DNA of 64,000 bases from Cercospora beticola (GCF_033473495.1 NC_088939.1:1674001-1738000), one strand, 5' to 3'. Shown: positions 43,701 through 54,959, numbered from the stretch's first letter. Numbers and translations are program-made. Notes: generated by a model not told the origin, from the sequence alone.

Positions 43701-44416
43701 GCTATATCCACACATTCTCTGCTAAACCAGCACAGCATCTCTGTGCAGTGCATAAGGGCCTTGCACCATCATTAGTCCTCAAAGCCGCGACTGCGATGTT
43801 TCTGCTACGCCAGACTGGACACACGCATGCGGTTTTTTCCCATGTCGAAGCAGGACGTGATCGATTTCCCTTCTTGCCGAAGTCCATTCTAATCACGGCT
43901 CCTCAACTACAGGCCAGCGACGTTGGAGGTCAAACATTCCAGCTCATCATGAATCTCATACAGCCGGGTTCCGAGGAATCAACGATCGACTTCCTGCTAA
44001 GATTACAAGAAGAGCAGAACCTTCAACACAACTACGCAGCCGCACCCTGGGCTGAGATCATGAGATCATTGGATCCCGACTCTGTTGCATTCTTCCCAAC
44101 ATCAGCTTCGACTTGCTTTTTCAACTGGTTGGGAGTGGAAATGAGTTCTGGACCGGCTACGTTTCGCAACATTGAAGTGGTTGACGCTGTCTTCAGTGTT
44201 ACGGCTCCGCCGTTTGCCAATAATTGTGCTCTTCGGAGACGACTTGATGGTGATGAGATTGTGCTGCATTTACGGGGAGCGGTTCTCAGCATCGAGGAGC
44301 TTCGTCAAGCAGCTCTCGAAATCGAGACAGCGGCTGTTTGGTTGGCAGAGGAGGCAAATTGGATGAAACCCGTTGTGAAGTATCTGGAGTGGTCCAGCAA
44401 TCACCGAGTAGTTTAG
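40755..44416 (+). CDS. NRPS-like synthetase: adenylation, carrier and condensation domains
   Basis: Two exons, 40755-43389 and 43440-44416, with a 50-bp intron (GTAAGC...CCCAG), giving 1,203 aa. Adenylation domain of the ANL superfamily (about 30-595): A3 LFTSGTTDLPKG near 225, A5 GGMTEQAVFS, A7 WIATGDMV, A8 GRYKEMIIRGGVNISS, A10 PRTALGKVQK. Then a peptidyl/acyl carrier domain with the phosphopantetheine-type Ser at residue 632 (ELVDSIMLM). The last part (about 690-1203) is condensation-like, with the catalytic HHxxxD motif (HHAVTD, residues 880-885) created exactly at the splice junction. The A domain would activate a carboxylic or amino acid, the carrier would hold it, and the condensation domain would release or transfer it. 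Order A-T-C with no reductase or thioesterase is unusual; the product is unknown. No other biosynthetic gene is next to it. Confidence 0.87.
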
Positions 44417-44875
44417 ACGATTGAGATGGACCGAAAGTCTATTTGCACGGCAGACGATACCTGGCTCAGACTGGATTCGTTGCTTTTATCTCGCAGGCTG
44501 TCTTGTGTGTCTGGACCCAAGGAGATCAAGATATGCTACTGGGGGCACAAACAGTAAGCAAAACGAGAGACCATTGATGTAACTCACCGGGAGACCACTG
44601 GGCTACCACAAGCCGAATCTAGAATCTTATGAGCTTCTTTAGGTTGGCCGTATTCATGTGATCACAAGCAGTAAACACATCCGCTTGATTGTTTTGGTAT
44701 ATTGAAAAGGCATATGCACATCCGATCGTGCACACGTGTCGTCTCATGCTCGTCTCCTCAATGCCACGCTCATACATCTGCATGCCACCCGGATCTCATC
44801 CATGCTAATTTGCGATCTCTCGCCAGCTCTGACGTGCGTAACCTCGTTATTTTATCCTATAGCCTTCGTCAAACC
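44417..44875. other. Convergent spacer between the synthetase and importin genes
   Basis: A 459-bp stretch between convergent genes, presumably with both 3' ends. Nothing else was recognised. Confidence 0.5.
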
Positions 44876-47800
44876 TCACGAGGCGCTCATACCCCTCAAC
44901 TTCTCCTGCTCCTCCGGTGTCAACGAGCTGAACACATTGGCAAACGCAGGATTCTGCGCCTGCTGCCGGAAGAAATTTTCCAGAAACGTTTGAGTCTCAT
45001 CATCTCGGCCCCGGTTCATCGAAGGTCCGTCTTCCGCGGCATAAGCCATCAGCTGTGACTTCGTCATACCAGCACCAAGATCCAAGAAGTCGTTCGCATC
45101 GTCTTCCCAGTCCCCGTCCTCGTCGTCATCGTCGAGATCGGCTGCTGCTGCAGCGTCAAGTGCGCGGTTGGGCCCAGACGCAGAGAGGAGCTCTTCTACC
45201 AGGACTTTGATGATTTTGAGCTGTGCTGGGATGATAGTAAATTGGTCTGGTTGCTGTCGAGCACGAGAGCGAGTCATGATGCGGTCGGATTTAGGCACGA
45301 TCAGGTCTCCTTTCACTTGCACTTCGGCAAGGCGTGGGTCATTGAGCTCATAGAGCTTTGATAGTGCCACGATGCTAAGAGGGGTCAGTAGTGTGAACGA
45401 GGGAAGTGCGATAAAAGTGAAAACTTACTTTTGACGAATGTCGTCGTATCCAGCGAAGTTGATCGAATTCTCCAGCCACTTGCTCATGACCACCTGCAAG
45501 CCACTCTGATCACCAATACGAATATCTGCCAGAAAGGAGACGACTTCGACCGCAGAGATGAGCGATAGTCGGGCGAACACCAATATCAGACTCTGGATGA
45601 ACTGAGCCTGCGTGGCAGTGCCGAGACGCACTGCGACAGCCTGTAGCAATTGTGTGAGATAGGGCCCCAGCTTCTCAGAGCCTGCCTTCTCCACAACTTC
45701 CGCCGCAAGACCTCCGACTTCCGCAGCTCCGTGGTCATCAACGGAGGGGTTGAGCAAGCGATCGATGATGACTAGCACGATCTCCAAACCACCTTTCCCA
45801 TCCTGGTCATGGAAGTTGAATACTTGGTCAGGATCGTGCCGAAGCATGTGTCGCACGGCCGCGGTGGCCGATTTCAGGAGTTCGTCATCCTGGGACCCGA
45901 GCAGCAGTCGGTTCAGGCGTGGCATCACTGTGTTGACAAAGCCTTGAGGTAGAGGTCTTGAACCATGGTCAGCCATAACCGCCAACAGCTCGGCGGCAAG
46001 GTTCGCCAAAGCATTCTCCTCCGTCAACGATGCAACGTCGAAGGCACCCATGAGGGATGGCAGAACCTTTTGTGCAAGCTGAGCGTAAGCTTCTGGTCCG
46101 GCTTCCGCAATGGTCTCGGCAATGTCTTCGAATGTCTCCGTGACCAAGAGGGCGATCTGGAAGTTGGCTGCACCTTTGCTGGCAACCGTGAAGAGGAGGT
46201 CCAGTCCACCACCAACCAGGCACGTCCGCGTGTCGAGCATGATGGCATCACGAAGGGTCTCGATGATGGTAATGAGAAGATCATCGCTATCATCCAGATC
46301 GCTCAAGTCCTGTGTGTTGAGGAAATTGGATAGCGATGCCACAATATCAGGTTGTCTCTGGATGGTTACCGAAGACGGGAGTGCTGCGAGATAGTACTGC
46401 AACGCCCGTATGCACGAAACTTTGACAATTTCTGACTCGTCGTTCGCAATTGCCTGCAGGGATGCTTCCATGAAAGAAGCCGCTACAGCTTGCAAAGCAT
46501 TGCCAGACGTTCTCGTAAGGCTTCCAGCGACCAGGTACCCTCTCGCTCGAAGGAACACTGGCTCCTCTTGCATCGCATGCTTGATGAAATCAACATATCC
46601 GTTTGCAGATTCGGGCCCTATTTGCTTCTCGACATCCTGGAAGTCGCCCAGTAGCTGGTTGAGCAGATATAGCGCAGCCTCTTTCATCTTCCAGCCTGCG
46701 CTCTCGGAGTAAAGTGTACGCGTGTATGTAAGTAGACCTTCCACTGTGGCATTGTTGAGCCATTCGCCAAGCTTGATGACCAGATCGCCGCAGGCGGACC
46801 GCGGAGTGTAGTTGGCAGTGACATTAACCTCTTCTGACAAGAACACATTCACGTCAATGTCCCAAAGACCCTCTTCTTCAGTGGTAATTTGTGCGTATGC
46901 GACAGCAACTTTCATCATGTCGATGATCCAGGTAGCAGCACCAGACTGCAATTGCTGCTCGAGCTCTTTCCGCACAGGAGGTGCACGCAAACATGCCTGC
47001 AAGAAATCGAGCTCCTCCAGCACCAGGAAGTCCAGCGTATAAGGAAGTCCATCGGCATCTTCCAATCGACCTTGGCGATCGTCTTCAATGTACATCTCGT
47101 AATACTGAGCCTGTAGTGTTGAGAGCTCGTGCCAAGTAGCCGAGAAGAGGGCTGGGCTGTGTGGAGACAACATCTGCGGGAACAGTGTCCGTAGTCGCAT
47201 GAGACTCTTGACGATTTGCAACTTCAGAGCGACAGAACCCCTGTACTGCTCTGCGGCCTCTGGGTTACTTCTCTCCGAGCCTTCTGGAGGAGGCGACGGC
47301 AGCGGAGACTTCAGTGTATCGATGAAGAATGGAAGCCAGCCAGCTAGGTTCTCTTCTGCGAACGACTTGACTGCAGCTTTGTGGTCTTCCATGACCATTT
47401 CAAGGATGTCGAAAGTTGATCGGAACACGGAAACCGCAAGAGCTCGGAGTGTCGGTTTTCGTGTATTGTTTGTAGCCACATCGTAGACGACTTTGACCAG
47501 ATCGCGTCCGATTTTGAAAAATTGCTCTTCGTTAAAGCAATCGTCCACAAGTTCATTGAGTACTTTCAAGGCACCATGCAACTGGCTGTCGACTCCAGTA
47601 GACACAACGCTCATAACGTTCTGCAACAGATCCGGCCAGTCATCGGGAAAGTCTGCTGTGGCGATCTTGCTGACAACAAGACTAGCTGCACTCTTGATCT
47701 TCCTCTCATCGCGGCTGCTGGTAGAAAGTTCGAGCAACGTTTGTCTAATCTGCGACTTTCTCTGCTCATCCACAAAAAGTGGGCCAGCGAACTCGTCGAA

Positions 47801-48016
47801 TTGAGTCGACCAGCAGGCCAACACGAAGTTTTTCAACACCAGCAGAGCTGCTTGTCGAACGTCTTGGGGCACATCATTATGAGCTCCGATCGAGAGCAGG
47901 CCGACAGGCAGGTCCGGGTTGGAATAGAGCTCCTTCAGCTGATACTCGGCATTCTTTCGTGGCGCCTCCTGCGGCGATTGTGTCTCAGTCAGCAGGCGGA
48001 CCAGCTGCTCCTCCAT
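44876..48016 (-). CDS. KAP114: Importin-beta family protein, Kap114/importin-9 type
   Basis: Two exons, 45429-48016 and 44876-45374, with a 54-bp intron (GTAAGT...CTTAG), giving 1,028 aa, about the usual length. Kap114 carries histones, TBP and other cargo into the nucleus. The N terminus is the Ran-binding importin-beta segment (EEQLVRLLTETQSPQEAPR ... NAEYQLKELYSNPD) and helical repeats continue throughout. The exon join recovers DIRQNIVALSKLYELND. An acidic patch near the C terminus (DLDDDDEDGDWEDDAND), which in this family can bind basic cargo, precedes a Leu-rich end (TPEEQEKLRGMS). The 5' end is divergent from REV7 across about 466 bp. Confidence 0.88.
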
Positions 48017-48482
48017 GGCGTGTGGCGTCGTTGCTAGTGCCGGTAGTTCTCGTGCAACATGCAGATATGTGCCGTGGACCTGCTGCCAAAGGAATTGGGA
48101 AGCCCCGCCGCGCTGGAATTGTATTCCACGCTACTCGAATGACTCCAAGTGAATGGATCGCGTCGAATTTGAGCCGACGCCGGATCACCAGTGGAATTGC
48201 GAGAGTCCGGTTCCAAGAGCATGTAGATATTGTTCAGAGCTGATCAGCCACTGTGCAGGCGCGTTAGTAAGGTCGAGCAAGAAGTGTTCGTTTGCTCCTT
48301 CAAAACAACGTCGCTGTCCAAAACCCACCCGGGTTTTCTTCGGCCTTGGCGTTTCGCGGGCGCGTCGCGTCATTGCCCGCTCCGCGTCTCGAAGCAACAG
48401 CAACAATCGGACGCCATACCAACATGAAACGTCTTCACGTCAACTAACAGCTTGTCTAGATACTTGCCCGGGCCTCGCAAGA
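48017..48482. other. Divergent spacer KAP114 / REV7
   Basis: About 466 bp between outward-facing starts. An upstream ORF of 8 codons including the stop is at about 48424-48447, ahead of the REV7 ATG. The CTAACAG there also looks like a 3' splice site and could end a 5' leader intron with a GTAAGG donor near 48267. Both suggestions are inference. Confidence 0.45.
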
Positions 48483-49169
48483 ATGGCCACAGAGCCGGCT
48501 ACTTTCCTCACTTTCGTGACGGCTTTCGGCGATTTCCTCACAGTAGCCATTCACACCATACTGTACGAGCGAGGCATCTACCCCAAAACATCGTTCATCT
48601 CGGCGAAAACGTACAACTTTGCTGTGCGGCAGAGCAGACATCCAAAGGTCTGTGAATGGATCAATGATGCCGTCAATGCTGTCGAGGAGGAGATCCTCAA
48701 AGGAAATGCCGAACTGGTGGCGGTAGTTATCTACAGCAAGCAAAACAAGCCGATTGAACGAGTAGTCTTCGACGTTTCGCGATTCCCCGTCGTTTCCGAG
48801 AATGAGCACAACGTGCCTCTGGAGGCGGCAGATGGACCCGACATGCCTGTACTGCCACTCGTTGATCTTGAAGAGCAGATGCGCGCCACTATGAGCCGAC
48901 TATCGAATTGTGGAGCCGATATGAAGAAGCTGCCAGATGGTTGCACCTTTACAGTTGCAGTTGAATTGCGGCCTGATGGCGAAGCTCCACTCGAGCACCC
49001 GCAGCACTGGGTGCCAGCACAAGCACCTCTCGATGAGCAACAGCCGAACTTGGACAAGCAGACCAGACCCGTTCGAGCTGTTCATGCTGGCAGCATGGCC
49101 TTCGAAACCTGGATAGAAGAAATTGAGGAAACAAGGCCATCAGACACAAGTCAGAGTACTGGCAGTTGA
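48483..49169 (+). CDS. REV7: HORMA-domain protein Rev7 (MAD2B-like)
   Basis: Single exon, 228 aa from the ATG at 48483. Rev7 is the regulatory subunit of DNA polymerase zeta and works in translesion synthesis and end-protection. The HORMA core is recognisable: LTFVTAFGDFLTVAIHTILYERGIYP at the start, then FISAKTYNFAVRQSRHPKVCEWINDAV, VAVVIYSKQNKPIERVVFDV, and a C-terminal safety-belt region (GCTFTVAVELR, then AFETWIEEIEET). The frame stays open upstream to another ATG at about 48153, but those 110 residues are Arg/Ser/Cys-rich and lack the conserved start, so they are excluded. Confidence 0.88.
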   Translation: MATEPATFLTFVTAFGDFLTVAIHTILYERGIYPKTSFISAKTYNFAVRQSRHPKVCEWINDAVNAVEEEILKGNAELVAVVIYSKQNKPIERVVFDVSRFPVVSENEHNVPLEAADGPDMPVLPLVDLEEQMRATMSRLSNCGADMKKLPDGCTFTVAVELRPDGEAPLEHPQHWVPAQAPLDEQQPNLDKQTRPVRAVHAGSMAFETWIEEIEETRPSDTSQSTGS

Positions 49170-49261
49170 TATATCTTCCACTGCTGCTGCTATCTGGCAA
49201 GGGGACTGGCACGCCGCATATGTACGGCACAACATCTTTGCATTTGTGGGATCTTCGTCGA

Positions 49262-50436
49262 TCAGCCTGTTGCCGCATCGAATATCGCATAGACGCTCTT
49301 CTGGGCCGCGCCATCTTTGCTCTGCTCCAGTGTGGCTTCTCCGTCAACCCACATGCGATAGTAGTCGACACCTGCCGGCTTCCATCCAAGTTGTCCGAAC
49401 AAATCGACGGCATCAGCATTACCACCCCATACTTCAGACACGAGTGTCGCTTGCTCTATAATTTGCTCTGCGGTAAAGTCGTTCATTTTCTCATTCGGTA
49501 GCGGCACGCTTCGAATAGCTTCAACCCTGGCCAACTCCATGGTAGCAACCAATATTGCTCTTGCAGATGCTGGGTCCGTCGCATATACAGGCCCTATGCG
49601 CACTCCTCCAGAACACCTCCTATTCACGGCCCAGCCGCCGAGGTCCTTGGCCGATGTTGGATTGGACGTCAATACCAGCGCAACGCCTTGAACGTCCGGG
49701 CGATGGAACAAGTGTTCGCCTGCCCACAGAGCGGGCCTCTCGAAGCCAGTGATACTCAGCTCATGCTCAGCCAGAAGCTCTGGTGGTACATCGCGAATGT
49801 CGATCATCTGCGAGCCCTCTGGAAGCTGTGGCCTAGGCACCGGGTCCTTCTCCACCAAAGGTCTGATCATTATGCGAATAGTCCCCAAGGGCGACGATAC
49901 GAAGTTGCGGCGCTCATCTGCATAAAGTCAGATGAAATATCCGCTGTTGTTGATTTCGCTCACTCACAAGTCTGCTTCTGCTCAACAACCCCATCAAGGC
50001 CAATACATTCCACCCCATTGCGAGCCAAATCATACTCCGCAGCCTTGAACAATTCTCGACCAAGTCCGTTTCCTCGATGGCGTTCATCAATGATAAACAT
50101 GGACACCCATCCGGTAGAATTCTTGTTCACAATGCCAGCCACATGACCGACCGGTGTATTGGATGATTTTTCGATAAGTAGAATCATTCCATATCCGCGG
50201 CTCGGATTCATGTATGTGTCCAAATCATAGTATCCACGATTCTGGCATCACAGTCACCGTTTAGATGTTTACACACACAGTTCGTGGCTTGTGTCGATCC
50301 AACATACCCAGCCAAGAGTCTGCATGAAACCCCACCATACTTTTCGAAATTCGTCGGTGTCGACAGCAGGACGGATCAGATACGACTCGTTTTCGTACAA
50401 AACAATTCCAGGTCGTGAGCCCATTCTGTCTTGCAT
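49262..50436 (-). CDS. Tandem GNAT-family acetyltransferase
   Basis: Three exons (50308-50436, 49968-50241, 49262-49917) with introns of 66 bp (GTATGT...GCCAG) and 50 bp (GTGAGT...TGCAG) give 352 aa in one frame. GNAT enzymes transfer acetyl from acetyl-CoA to amines. The first domain has the acetyl-CoA pyrophosphate motif RHRGNGLGRELFKAAE (about residues 95-110) preceded by VSMFIIDE, and ends near GVECIGLDGVVEQ. The join QKQTYERRNF restores a YERRxF-type segment. The second domain, about 150 residues, has the look of a YitH-type acetyltransferase half (GGVRIGPVYATDPASARAIL, then VWGGNADAVDLFGQLGWKPAGVDYYRMW). A GTG upstream of the ATG at 50436 is not used. Substrate unknown. It converges on REV7. 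Confidence 0.78.
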
Positions 50437-51400
50437 TAAGGTCAAGATATTAAAAATTTGTGGCACAGCAGCGAAGTGGTGACTTTATTGGGCAAGTGCA
50501 GAAAACAAAACAAAAAACACCACACCATCTACTATTCAGGTGCGGCTGGATGAGCTGCATGCAGCTGTATAGCTGACGAATGATGTGGATCATCGGCGAC
50601 GTGCTAGCAAGCTATCGACAGCCAGTGGCCGAGCCCAACGCGCCTTGCCTCGAATGCTGCGGCCTACGCAAGACAAAGGCTTGCCAACATTGCTCTCCTC
50701 AGACATCAGCTCTCGCATCAAGGCTATTGCCTCAAGTTTCAAATGTACAGGCCGACGGGCATTCATATCCAGTCATCCACGTTGTCCTTCTTCGATCTTA
50801 CGTCCTTTGACAATTTTATGATCAAAGTGAAAAACAGCTTCGTTGTATCGACAGAAACAATAACACTTAAGTTCGATGTGAAAGTGCAAATAACACGTCC
50901 CCGCAAGACGCGTTCATATAAACTTCGAGGATGGTTGACCCTGTTGATCAGCAGGCACATGAATCGTACAGCACCGATACCCTGCATGCCAGTGGTCGAT
51001 GGGATGTGGAGATTACGCCTGCAACAGATGGCATCGATTACTCATTCCTCACTCTCTCCTACACATTGGGGCCTATCTTTCCCGTTTGCCACAGAGTACG
51101 TTGCAACAGGTTCCGCGCCTCCCTCCTTCGTAATCCCGCCACTGTGCCCTCCGTGCCCATGTTCGTTCCGTTCGTGAATAGCTATGGGGATATCGCAAAA
51201 ACAGGACGTAGAAAAAACGTCAACATTCTGAGAAAAAAACAGCCGCCCAACACGACAACGCCTTCGCTAAGAAAGATCATGACGATCGAAGAACACAAAA
51301 GAAAAGCTTCGGCTGGCGCGTGCGAGTTTCGTCGCGTGGTTTTGGGAGATTGGCTTTCTCAATTTTGCTTCGTTCCAGATTCCAACGGTCGAGGTAGGGT
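50437..51400. other. Spacer between the GNAT and RING/TRAF genes
   Basis: About 960 bp. Plus-strand frames (50580-50810, 50743-51177, 50931-51404) overlap one another and lack domains. It presumably holds the GNAT promoter and the 3' end of the RING/TRAF gene. Confidence 0.5.
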
Positions 51401-53179
51401 TTAAAGCTTCGTCCTGCCTTCCTCGTTGGTACCTCTCCGTACAGGCATGGGAGGCATGCCAGGCTCTCTGGGCGCAGCAGCAGCACCGCCACTCACCATC
51501 CTCGCAGCACCTTGTACAGCAGAAGAAATGGCCGCGCCGACACTAGGGCCTGCTTCACCCGAAGATCCTGGCGTGGCGCTCCGAGTCTGCCGCTGGAGTT
51601 GAGCAGATGTCAGCCAATGGACTTGTCGACTGAGACCTGCGACTTGTGCTGTGAGATAGGAGATTTCCTCGCGTGTGCGTAGGTTCTCATTGAGAGTTTG
51701 CATTTGATGTCGGCCATCCACTTCGGAAAGAGCGGTGCTTATGCGGGACATCTCGTCTCGGAGGCTCTCGTGCATGGACAGAAGATGGTGAAGGGGAGAA
51801 GCGTAGGGGCCATTGGTGGCAGGAGGTGGAAAGGGCGATGCGAGGTCGAAGTCTGAGGTGAAAGGCTCAGGTATATCCATGGGACGAGGCCCTGGTACTT
51901 CAGGCAGCTGACGCGGTGAGGTTTCTCGAGATGGCCGGCGACCAGTGCGTGGTGATCTGGCTGCTGTGTCGAAATCAATTTCAAAGTCGTTGGCTCGCAA
52001 CGGGGAGACTAGGCCATTGATCGTGTCAGGACTGCTCCGTCCCTGCGGTCGCAGAAGTGGTATTGAGCTTGAGTCGGCACTCGTGCGGTCCGGGTTGGGC
52101 GAACTCGTGTACATGATGTTTTGCATCGATTCAAATCCATTTTGCAGCACTTCCAACTTTCGACTCATTTCTTTTTGGGCGGCCTCCTGCTCGTCGAACC
52201 GCTGAACCATCATGGTGAAGAGCGGAGCCATTTTCGCAAAAGTGCAATTCCTAGAGTGCACATCCGCTTGCGATTTCATGTTTCGACTTGTACAGCCAAG
52301 CGCTTTCCCGGGACAAGGAATAACATTGGCAGAGCATTGGGTCGTTTTGTGCTCAGACAAGTTGCGGTAATAGACTTCTTCTTTGCACAAATCGCAAGAT
52401 ATTCTGCGATCAGGACATTGTGTCTTCCAGTGAGATTCCAAGGTGCACTGCTGCATCTCCTCACGGCATGCCACGCAGCTGACGGGAAAGTGCAGACAGC
52501 CTTGCTTGGAGTCTTTGCGCCGGACCGGCAACTCACATCCGTCCTTGGGGCATTCGATCATGGCGTAGCCACAATATATGGAGATGTGGTCCTGCACTTC
52601 TCCACGCTTGACTTCCACAGGGCAGCCTTCGTCAGTCTTCGGGCATTTGACGAGCAGATCATCGACAATATTGATCAAGATCTTGCTCGTTGCCGACCGC
52701 GGTCCGAGCTTGGCTGGCGTCCGGCACGTCGGGCAATCGCCTTTGGCAGCGAGCGGATTGTACGTGGCCACCAGCGACCATGTCTGTCGTATGCAGTCTC
52801 GACAGAAGTAGTGATCGCACTCGGCCAGCACGACCGGGTCTACGAAGGGACATCGACAGATGGGGCACGTGAGATTGTCGTCCGGAGTGGCAACATAGTC
52901 CAGGAGGCGCAGATCCACAGGCGGGTTGAGGTTTTGCGAGCGCGCCTTTGATTTCAGAAAATTGCGTTCTTCCATATTCCTCCGCCGCTCCAGCCTCGCC
53001 ATGGAGGAGGACATGGCGCCTGTGCTGGTCGAAGCGCTTCGTTGCATGGTCGCCCCCACATCCGCGGCTCCGGAGTCCAAGTTTGCACCACCGTGGGACA
53101 CGGCTCTGCTATGCGATTGTGTGGAGGTGGTCTGCGGAGGAGCACGGCGGGCGGATCTGAAGAAGAGAGGTCGTGACAT
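51401..53179 (-). CDS. RING and TRAF-type zinc finger protein (probable E3 ligase)
   Basis: Single exon, 592 aa. The RING domain is at 105-152 (CPICRC ... CDHYFCRDCIRQTW ... CPTCR), a C3HC4 layout that recruits an E2 enzyme. It is followed by TRAF-type zinc-binding repeats (about 180-320) with regular CxxxGC / HxxxxC spacing: KCPKTDEGCPVEV ... HISIYCGYAMIECPKDGC ... HFPVSCVACR ... HWKTQCPDRRISCDLCKEEV ... HKTTQCSANVIPC. A short coiled coil (DEQEAAQKEMSRKLEVLQNGFESM) follows, then a Ser/Pro-rich disordered half ending in another helix and an Ala/Gly tail. The fold order (RING, zinc fingers, coiled coil) resembles metazoan TRAFs but lacks a MATH domain. Ubiquitin ligase activity is likely by family; substrates are unknown. 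Confidence 0.82.
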   Translation of the reverse strand: MSRPLFFRSARRAPPQTTSTQSHSRAVSHGGANLDSGAADVGATMQRSASTSTGAMSSSMARLERRRNMEERNFLKSKARSQNLNPPVDLRLLDYVATPDDNLTCPICRCPFVDPVVLAECDHYFCRDCIRQTWSLVATYNPLAAKGDCPTCRTPAKLGPRSATSKILINIVDDLLVKCPKTDEGCPVEVKRGEVQDHISIYCGYAMIECPKDGCELPVRRKDSKQGCLHFPVSCVACREEMQQCTLESHWKTQCPDRRISCDLCKEEVYYRNLSEHKTTQCSANVIPCPGKALGCTSRNMKSQADVHSRNCTFAKMAPLFTMMVQRFDEQEAAQKEMSRKLEVLQNGFESMQNIMYTSSPNPDRTSADSSSIPLLRPQGRSSPDTINGLVSPLRANDFEIDFDTAARSPRTGRRPSRETSPRQLPEVPGPRPMDIPEPFTSDFDLASPFPPPATNGPYASPLHHLLSMHESLRDEMSRISTALSEVDGRHQMQTLNENLRTREEISYLTAQVAGLSRQVHWLTSAQLQRQTRSATPGSSGEAGPSVGAAISSAVQGAARMVSGGAAAAPREPGMPPMPVRRGTNEEGRTKL

Positions 53180-54179
53180 GTCTGAAACCCAGAGGATGGA
53201 GGGAGGTCTAGCAGCCGCCGCTAGCGTGGGTAGGGGCGATCCGAATGATTGTCGTCAGCGCAAATCACTCCTTGCTGCGTTCTGTGCACAACAGCAGACT
53301 GGCGACGCGCGCGTCGAGAGCCAACCGTGGTAGACAGACTGAACGAGGGAGAGTGATGGGGAGAAGTGGTGGACGAGGCCGGTGATGGCGTGCTTCCCGA
53401 ATATGTCGGATGGAGTCAGCAGTGCCGGTTTAGCAGATGCATCGACTTCCCGGCAGAGGCATGTCTGGAGCGAAATGATGCGCGAACCCGGACACGCGGA
53501 ACGAGTGTCTGAAGTGCAAACTCACGACACGACGTGCAAATGAGAGGGCTCGTTAGGGCTCGCCGCCATGTCCTGGGTGTGCACGGTATGCCGATTTATG
53601 CTTCGACCGACTGCTACAAATGCCCATCCCCCGAGCATGTGCAGACGAGGGCAGCAGACGGGTGTTGGCATGAAGTTCTAGCTATATCGATGCTCTGGCC
53701 AGCCGCAATATGGGTCGCTGGGAAGACGTAGCCTGCTGTGCTACCACCGCGTCCTCGTCCTCCTCATCCACTGGCACCGCCGCTATTTCGAGGTGTCGCG
53801 GTGGAGCTCAAGCCACAGCCGCCTCGCACGCACCCCGGTCCGACGATCTCTCTCTCACGTGCATCTGTCCAGCCCTCGCAGATCCGCTGCCTGTTGACAT
53901 CTTCACTCAACTAGCCTTGACCCAGTCTGTCGCAGTTCCGTCCTGTCGCATTGCGGATACAATCAGGAATCGACCCCGAATCTTGCTCGCAGCCTGCCAG
54001 ACTGTAATCGCAAGAAATCTCCTTCAACCCTAAGTGTATCGCATTCCGGCCTCGACTGCGAGTTGAAACACTGCGCACGAGCACTTGCGCCTCCGCATGC
54101 AGGCATCACCTCGGACGGCGTAACAGAGTCCAGATTGGAGCTCTGCGGGCGCTCGCCAATCCTCCACCACCACCGTGCC
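53180..54179. other. Divergent spacer between the RING/TRAF and SYN8 genes
   Basis: A 1.0-kb stretch between two divergent starts. The plus-strand frame that leads into SYN8 is open back to a TTG at 54063 with no earlier ATG. No other feature is seen. Confidence 0.5.
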
Positions 54180-54959
54180 ATGTCGACCTCACCTCATCAA
54201 CTGCTGCTGCTAGCCGACCATCTCAAGCTCTCGCTCCTCGAACGGCAACGAGCCATAAGCCTCAACCTCGAGCCGAGCAAACAAGATGGCCAGATCCAGC
54301 GATCCCTGTCGCAGCTACAAGATGGCTTGGAAGAATTAGAAGCCCAACGGCGAGATCTAGGAGAAGCAGAAGAAGACGATTCGGAATTGGCGCGACTACG
54401 GAAACAATACAACCAACTATACGCACAATTCCACGGCTCAGCGCCTCCCACGTCCGAGATCGCAACCCCCAACAATCCAGCCCTAGCATCCGACTTCGCA
54501 GCAGCACGATCCAAACCGAGCAATAAATCCAGGAACGTCCGCTTCCGAGACAACCCAGACGAAGACGATGCTGAAGCGCAAGCCAACCGCGCAGCCCTAT
54601 TCGCCGATCAAGAAAGATACAGAGACGAGCCAGAAGCTCCGAATCAGGATAATCTAGACAATCAACAAATACACTCATACCACAATCAAGTCCTGCGAGA
54701 ACAGGACGATCAATTAGATGTTTTGGGGCAAAGTATAGGGAGACAACGTATGCTCGGGATACAAATGGGGAATGAGCTCGATGAGCAAGTGGAATTGCTT
54801 GATGATGTTGAGAGGGGAGTTGACCGGCATAGTAATCAGTTGCACGGGGCGCAGAAGAGGTTGACGACGTTTTCGAGAAAGGCGAGGGATAATTGGAATT
54901 GGATCACGATTACTATTTTGATCATAATATTGGTGTTGGTGATAGTGGTGTTGAAGTGA
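54180..54959 (+). CDS. SYN8: Qc-SNARE, syntaxin 8 type
   Basis: Single exon, 259 aa from the first ATG at 54180. SNAREs of this class drive fusion among endosomes and the vacuole. The N-terminal helical part (LLLADHLKLSLLERQRAI) is followed by a charged linker. The SNARE helix near residues 180-240 (REQDDQLDVLGQSIGRQ ... GNELDEQVELLDDVERGV) has heptad spacing with the zero-layer Gln inside NELDEQVELL. One C-terminal membrane anchor (WITITILIIILVLVIVVLK) ends the protein. Overall shape matches yeast Syn8 and human STX8. Confidence 0.86.
   Translation: MSTSPHQLLLLADHLKLSLLERQRAISLNLEPSKQDGQIQRSLSQLQDGLEELEAQRRDLGEAEEDDSELARLRKQYNQLYAQFHGSAPPTSEIATPNNPALASDFAAARSKPSNKSRNVRFRDNPDEDDAEAQANRAALFADQERYRDEPEAPNQDNLDNQQIHSYHNQVLREQDDQLDVLGQSIGRQRMLGIQMGNELDEQVELLDDVERGVDRHSNQLHGAQKRLTTFSRKARDNWNWITITILIIILVLVIVVLK

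Noticed and set aside
48153..48482. Upstream in-frame extension of REV7 (110 codons)
   Set aside because: Arg/Ser/Cys-rich sequence that does not fit the HORMA start; crosses likely promoter and splice-like signals.
50743..51404. Plus-strand frames antisense to the 3' end of the RING/TRAF gene
   Set aside because: Short, overlapping, and without recognisable features.
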